Shown piece by piece: positions 30,107 through 34,185 of a stretch of DNA of 34,185 nt. The stretch is from Pseudomonadota bacterium (GTDB taxonomy: Bacteria; Pseudomonadota; Alphaproteobacteria; Azospirillales; Azospirillaceae). The stretch spans positions 1 through 34,185 of the forward strand of contig JAEZHQ010000273.1 of the NCBI GenBank assembly GCA_023416455.1. The letters are read 5' to 3'. The first letter of the stretch is position 1, and every line of letters starts with the position of its first letter. The notes beneath the pieces are model-generated. The model did no database searches. It worked only from the letters and a program-made list of their open reading frames with translations, and was not told the origin of the DNA. The position numbers were made by a program, and so were the translations under genes.

Positions 30107-30931
30107 TCAGTGCGACAGCAGCAGCGGCACCGGGCAGGTGCGCAGCACGTGGCGGGTGCCGCTGCCCCGGTGCAGGTAGGGGAAGCCGTAGTGGCCATGG
30201 GCGCCCATCACCAGCAGATCGGCCCCGGCGTCCATGGTGCGGGCGAGCAGCGCGTCCATGGCGCCGATGTCGGACACGGTGAAGTGGGTCTGGTCCGCCT
30301 TGATCCCATGCAGGGCCAGATGGTCCAGCAGCCCGATGCGCGGCGTGTCGGTTCCGCCGGCGGCGGCCCCCTGGGTCAGCACGGTGATGACCGTCACCTC
30401 GGTGGCGGACTGGAGGATCGGCAGGGAGTCGGCCACGGCGCGGGCGGCCTCGCGCTCGGCGTTCCAGGCGACGGCGACGCGCTGGCCGATGACCGGGAAC
30501 TGGCCGGCGTAGGGGAGCACCAGAACCGGGCGGCCGGAGTTCAGCACCACTTGCTCGTTCATCTCTTCCGGCGCAGTGCCGTCGCCGGCCTCGCGGTCGT
30601 ACTGGCCGAGGATGGTCAGGTCGGCGAAGCGCGACCAGATGATGGTCTCGCGGATGACGTGGTTGTACTCGCCGTGCCCCAGCCCGTGCCAGGCGCTGGC
30701 CAGGCCGGTGCCCTGGAGCTTGTCGCGGAACAGCTCCTCGCTGCGTGCCGAGGCGTGGGCGAGATGATCGCTGGAGCGCCGCGCGATGACGCTGGTGGCG
30801 TTGCGGTCGGGCTGGGCGAACAGGCCGCGCAGAAAGCCCCCCTGCTGCTTGGCCAGCGCCACCGCCGCATCCAGCCGCGCCTCCACGTGAGGGCTGGAGT
30901 CGAGGTGGACCAGGATGTGCTTGTAGGCCAT
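30107..30931 (-). CDS. Tandem universal stress protein (two Usp domains)
   Basis: This 274-residue cytoplasmic protein contains two UspA-type alpha/beta domains. The first (1-~145) begins YKHILVHLDSSPHVEARLDAAVALA; the second begins QRVAVAWNAEREAARAVADSLPIL. The second ends with the ATP-binding loop MGAHGHYGFPYLHRGSGTRHVL, matching G-x2-G-x9-G-S, then CPVPLLLSH. The first domain has the weaker loop, so only the second probably binds ATP. GGGAGGAG precedes the ATG at 30931. Such proteins support survival under starvation, oxidative or respiratory stress. It is convergent with the hybrid kinase gene and stands as a single gene. Confidence 0.92.
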   Translation of the reverse strand: MAYKHILVHLDSSPHVEARLDAAVALAKQQGGFLRGLFAQPDRNATSVIARRSSDHLAHASARSEELFRDKLQGTGLASAWHGLGHGEYNHVIRETIIWSRFADLTILGQYDREAGDGTAPEEMNEQVVLNSGRPVLVLPYAGQFPVIGQRVAVAWNAEREAARAVADSLPILQSATEVTVITVLTQGAAAGGTDTPRIGLLDHLALHGIKADQTHFTVSDIGAMDALLARTMDAGADLLVMGAHGHYGFPYLHRGSGTRHVLRTCPVPLLLSH

Positions 30932-31024
30932 GAACACTCCTCCCGTACGTCTTCTGCGGCCGGCCGGCATGCCCGGCGCCGCGTCGGCAATTCTTCAACG
31001 ACTGCGCGCCGGAACGCCAGCACG

Positions 31025-31054
31025 AAAAACCGCCGCCGCCAGGGGCGGCGGCGG
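31025..31054 (-). terminator. Rho-independent terminator of the binding-protein gene
   Basis: An 11-bp perfect GC stem (31030-31040 with 31044-31054) closes a 3-nt loop. On the minus strand it is followed directly by five T residues (complement of 31025-31029). It lies ~60 bp after the stop of the periplasmic binding-protein gene and upstream of the stress-protein gene, so it separates these transcripts. Confidence 0.85.
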
Positions 31055-31113
31055 CGGGCCGGGCCGGAGGCCGGGGCGCGCCGCATCCCGCGGCGCCCCC
31101 GGTCGGGACGGTA

Positions 31114-32325
31114 TTACTTCTTGACCAGCGCGCACTGGCTCTCGGCGAGCGGCAGGAACGCCTCCTCGGCCGGGATGGTGCGGACGATCTTGTAATAGTC
31201 CCACGGCCCCTTCGATTCCGCCGGGGTCTTCACCTGGGCCAGATACATGTCGTGCACCATGCGGCCGTCGTCGCGGATGCGGCCGTTGCGGGCGAAGAAG
31301 TCCTCGACCTTGGTCTCCTTCATCTTGGCGACCACCGTGTCGGTGTTGTCGGTGCCGGTGGCCTCGACCGCCTTGAAGTAGTGGATCAGCGACGAATAGA
31401 CGCCGGCCTGCACCATGCTCGGCATCTTGCCGGTCTTGGCGTGGAAGCGCTTGGACCACTCGCGGGTCTTGTCGTCCATGTCCCAGTAGAAGCCGGTGGT
31501 CAGGTTCAGGCCCTTGGCGGTCTCCAGCCCGAGCGAGTGGATGTCGGTGATGAAGACCAGCAGGCCGGCCAGCTTCTGCCCGCCCTGGACGATGCCGAAC
31601 TCGTTGGCCGCCTTGATGGCGTTGGTGGTGTCGGCGCCGGCGTTGGCCAGCCCGATCACCTCGGCCTTGGAGCTTTGGGCCTGGAGCAGGAAGGAGGAGA
31701 AATCGCTGGCCGGGAAGGGGTGCTTGACCGCGCCCAGGACCTTGCCGCCCGCCGCCTTCACCACCTTGCTGACGTCGTCCTGGAGATTCTGGCCGAAGGC
31801 GTAGTCGGCGGTCAGGAAGTACCAGCTCTTGCCGCCCTCCTCCACCATGGCGCGGCCGGTGCCGATGGCCATGGCGTAGGTGTCGTAGGTCCAGTGGATG
31901 CCGCTCTTGAAGCAATCCTGGTTGGTGATGCGCGAGGAGGCGGTGCCGGAGATCAGGCTGATCTTGTTGTTGGTCTTGGCGATCTCGTTGACGGCCAGGG
32001 CGACCGAGGTGGTCACCAGCTCGGCGAAGACGTCGACCTTCTCCACGTCCACCCATTCGCGCGCCTTGTTGGCGGCGATGTCGGCCTTGTTCTGGTGGTC
32101 GGCGGTCAGCAGGACGATCGGCTTGCCGGCGACCTTGCCGCCCACGTCCTCGATGGCCATCTGGGCCGCCGCGACCGCGCCGGCGCCGGCGAGGTCGGAA
32201 TAGGTGCCGGACATGTCGGTCAGCAGGCCGATCTTGACGGCCCCGTCGGAGATCTCGGCCTGCGCGGCCCCGGCGGACAGGGCGCAGGCGGCCACACCAT
32301 AAGCGAGCGGCTTCAGAAAACGCAT
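31114..32325 (-). CDS. Branched-chain amino-acid-type ABC transporter periplasmic binding protein
   Basis: This 403-residue receptor has a signal peptide (MRFLKPLAYGVAACALSAGAA..., cleaved near AQA-EIS) and the LivK/Leu-Ile-Val-binding fold. Visible segments are AVKIGLLTDMSGTYSDLAGAG, AAQMAIEDVGGKVAGKPI, DHQNKADIAANKAREW, DVFAELVTTSVAL, SWYFLTADYAFGQNLQDDV and DFSSFLLQAQSSKAEVIGLANAG. This branch (PF13458) binds amino acids, amides, urea or aromatic acids, and the exact ligand is unknown. GGAGG precedes the ATG. No permease or ATPase gene accompanies it, so it is an orphan receptor that must share a Liv-type channel. A strong terminator follows. Confidence 0.93.
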   Translation of the reverse strand: MRFLKPLAYGVAACALSAGAAQAEISDGAVKIGLLTDMSGTYSDLAGAGAVAAAQMAIEDVGGKVAGKPIVLLTADHQNKADIAANKAREWVDVEKVDVFAELVTTSVALAVNEIAKTNNKISLISGTASSRITNQDCFKSGIHWTYDTYAMAIGTGRAMVEEGGKSWYFLTADYAFGQNLQDDVSKVVKAAGGKVLGAVKHPFPASDFSSFLLQAQSSKAEVIGLANAGADTTNAIKAANEFGIVQGGQKLAGLLVFITDIHSLGLETAKGLNLTTGFYWDMDDKTREWSKRFHAKTGKMPSMVQAGVYSSLIHYFKAVEATGTDNTDTVVAKMKETKVEDFFARNGRIRDDGRMVHDMYLAQVKTPAESKGPWDYYKIVRTIPAEEAFLPLAESQCALVKK

Positions 32326-32559
32326 GGGCTGCTTCCTCCTTCGGTCCGGGGCCGGCGGTCGGCTCGGCGGCCGGGGCCTGGCGGACCGGCTTGTCGTTGG
32401 GTTCGCGCCGCCTCCGGAACCGGCGGCGCCACGCGGCCGGCGGAGGTTAGCCGGGGAGCGTTACGGAACTTCGTCAACACTGTAGCCAATTGTAACAGGC
32501 CCCCCGGGTCGCGTAGGCTGGCGGCCGCACCGCAAACGAAGCAGAGGAGCGCCAGGGGC

Positions 32560-34185
32560 ATGCCCCCGCAGGCCGAGGACACCGCCCCCGCCCAGGCCCG
32601 TGACGACGGGGCCGCCGCCCAACGGCGGCGCTTCGCGCTGCTTCAGAGCGGGCTGGACCAGATCAGCCAGGGCTTCACCATCTTCGACGGCGCGCTGCGC
32701 CTGGTCGGCTGGAACCGGGCCTTCTTCACGCTTCTGGACTTCCCGCCGGAGCTGGGACGGGTCGGCACCCCCTTCGCCGCCTTCATGCGCTACAACGCCG
32801 AACGCGGGGAATACGGCCCCGGCGACTCCGCCGAGCAGGTGGCGCGGCGCATCGAGGCGGCGCGGACCTTCGTTCCCCACGCCATGGAGCGCCAGCGGCC
32901 CAACGGCCGGATCATCGCCGTGCGCGGCACGCCGCTGCCGGGCGGCGGCTTCATCACCGTCTACACCGACGTCACCGAGCAGCGCTACCACGAGCGCCTG
33001 ATCGAGACGCGCAACGAGGAGCTGGACCGGCGCGTGCGCGAGCGCACCGCGGCGCTGGAGGCGGCCAACCGGCAGCTCCGCCAGACCAGCGCCGACCGGG
33101 AGGCGATCGCCCAGGCGCTGGCCCGCTCGGAGGCGCGGCTGCGCCTGATCACCGACACCATCCCGGCGCTGATCGCCCATGTGGACCGGGAGCGCGTCTA
33201 CCGCTTCGCCAACAAGGGCTACGCGGCGTGGTTCGGCCGCAGCAAGGAGGACATCCTCGGCCGCAGCGTCGCCGAGGTGACCGGCCCCAAGGTCTATCCC
33301 GTCATCGCCCGCCACCTGGACGAGGCCGAGACCGGGCGCACCGTCTCCTACGACTATGCGACCGAGAAGCCGGGGTGCGGGGTGCTGCACGCCCGCTCCA
33401 CCGTGGTGCCGGAGATCGCCGAGGACGGCGGCGTGGTCGGCTTCTTCGTCCTGTCGTCGGACGTGACCGAGCAGAAGAAGACCGAGGCGGCGCTGATCCA
33501 GGCCCAGAAGATGGAGGCGGTGGGCAAGCTGACCGGCGGGCTGGCCCACGACTTCAACAACCTGCTGACCATCGTCCTCGGCAACCTCGCCGCCCTGGCC
33601 GAGCGGCTGGAGGGCCGGCCGGAGGCGGCCGAGTTCCTGGAGCCGGCCCGCCAGGCGGCCCGGCGCGGCGCCGACATCACGCGGCGCCTGCTCGCCTTCT
33701 CCCGCCGCCAGCCGCTGGAGCCGCGCCCGGTGGAGCTGACCCGGCTGGTCGCCGGCATGGCCGACCTGCTGCGCCGCTCGGTGCCGGACACGGTGGCCAT
33801 CCGCATCGAGCGGCCGGAGGCCCCGGTGGTGGCCGAGGTCGACGCCCACCAGCTGGAGAACGCCCTGCTGAACCTCGCCCTCAACGCGCGGGACGCCATG
33901 CCCGAAGGCGGCGCGCTGACCTTCGCCACCGCCGCCGTCGCGCTCGACGCCGCGGCGGCGGCCGAGGCCGAGCTGCCGCCCGGCCGCTACGCCCGCATCC
34001 GCGTCGCCGACACCGGGACCGGCATGGACGAGGCGACGCTGGCCCGCGCCTTCGAGCCCTTCTTCACCAGCAAGGCGGCCGGGGTGGGCAGCGGGCTGGG
34101 GCTGTCGATGGTCCACGGCTTCGTCCACCAGTCGGGCGGGGCCATCCGCATCGCCAGCGCCCCCGGCGCCGGCACCACCGCGACC
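32560..34185 (+). CDS. PAS-domain sensor histidine kinase (3' end outside window)
   Basis: This gene runs off the right edge with no stop, giving 542 visible residues. Residues ~25-140 are a PAS-like domain (LLQSGLDQISQGFTIFDGALRLVGWNRAFFTLL is the PAS_7 'accidental' start), followed by a coiled coil (~145-195, ELDRRVRERTAALEAANRQLR) and a second PAS (~195-315, LRLITDTIPALIAHVDRE to DVTEQKK). The kinase core has His330 in GGLAHDFNNLLTIVLG, N-box LNLALNARDAMPEGG and G-box VADTGTGMDEATLARAFEPFF. GAGGAG precedes the ATG. It has no membrane segments in the visible part, so it is a soluble sensor. The HDFNN-type kinase core often ends with a receiver domain, which may lie beyond the window. Divergent from the LivK-like gene across 234 bp in which I see no clear promoter or operator. 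Confidence 0.92.
   Translation, partial: MPPQAEDTAPAQARDDGAAAQRRRFALLQSGLDQISQGFTIFDGALRLVGWNRAFFTLLDFPPELGRVGTPFAAFMRYNAERGEYGPGDSAEQVARRIEAARTFVPHAMERQRPNGRIIAVRGTPLPGGGFITVYTDVTEQRYHERLIETRNEELDRRVRERTAALEAANRQLRQTSADREAIAQALARSEARLRLITDTIPALIAHVDRERVYRFANKGYAAWFGRSKEDILGRSVAEVTGPKVYPVIARHLDEAETGRTVSYDYATEKPGCGVLHARSTVVPEIAEDGGVVGFFVLSSDVTEQKKTEAALIQAQKMEAVGKLTGGLAHDFNNLLTIVLGNLAALAERLEGRPEAAEFLEPARQAARRGADITRRLLAFSRRQPLEPRPVELTRLVAGMADLLRRSVPDTVAIRIERPEAPVVAEVDAHQLENALLNLALNARDAMPEGGALTFATAAVALDAAAAAEAELPPGRYARIRVADTGTGMDEATLARAFEPFFTSKAAGVGSGLGLSMVHGFVHQSGGAIRIASAPGAGTTAT

Noticed and set aside
32326..32559. AT-richer stretch with GTTAC...GTAAC between the LivK-like gene and the PAS kinase considered as promoter or operator
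   Set aside because: Half-sites are only five bases and far apart, and no -35/-10 pair with proper spacing was found.
32461..34128. A 555-codon open frame on the minus strand at the right end
   Set aside because: Antisense of the PAS histidine kinase, which is open to the window edge on the plus strand and has clear motifs.

Overview
The window is high-GC, densely packed DNA that reads like an alphaproteobacterium of the Rhodospirillales, most likely Azospirillum or a close relative. That placement is inferred from codon and GC character, from the close resemblance of the malonyl-CoA synthetase to the MatB family of alphaproteobacteria, and from the large PAS/hybrid histidine kinases. No rRNA, tRNA or CRISPR array was seen.

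Layout. (1) 1-436 holds the 3' end of an MFS transporter. (2) 547-5636 is an RND multidrug efflux locus: adaptor and pump on the minus strand, with a divergent TetR repressor. An inverted-repeat operator lies inside the promoter between them. (3) 5658-10623 is a leftward run of acyl-CoA genes: CaiB-type CoA-transferase, LysR regulator, malonyl-CoA synthetase (MatB), hot-dog thioesterase and a DUF2889 protein. (4) 10624-11056 is a divergent control region with two mirror-image LysR-type boxes. (5) 11060-18802 is a rightward catabolic and uptake run: thiolase/SCP-x-like enzyme, DUF35 protein, MaoC hydratase, SDR dehydrogenase, a three-gene ABC importer (Tat-exported binding protein, fused double permease, ATPase) and a crotonase. 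An MFS transporter follows at 18960-20225. Regions 3-5 look like one regulon that imports an unknown organic acid, activates it to a CoA thioester and degrades it by a beta-oxidation-like route, with malonate or a malonyl unit as a possible co-substrate or product.

(6) 20223-27079 is an accessory island. A MazEF-type toxin-antitoxin pair and an IS5-family transposase remnant sit between two 44-bp perfect inverted repeats, followed by an IS630-family transposase remnant. Next comes a tightly coupled two-gene operon: a TIR-nSTAND ATPase-transmembrane-TPR protein of 1107 residues, and a protein with an N-terminal SLOG-like nucleotide-binding fold and four C-terminal membrane helices. This pair is the most exciting content of the window. 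It has the architecture of an antiphage or conflict system in which a STAND sensor drives a TIR NADase, and the nucleotide product is sensed by a SLOG-gated membrane effector (Thoeris logic joined to an Avs/NLR-like sensor).

(7) 27174-34185 returns to housekeeping-type genes: a membrane hybrid histidine kinase, a tandem universal stress protein, a branched-chain amino-acid-type binding protein with a clear terminator, and a PAS histidine kinase that runs off the right edge.
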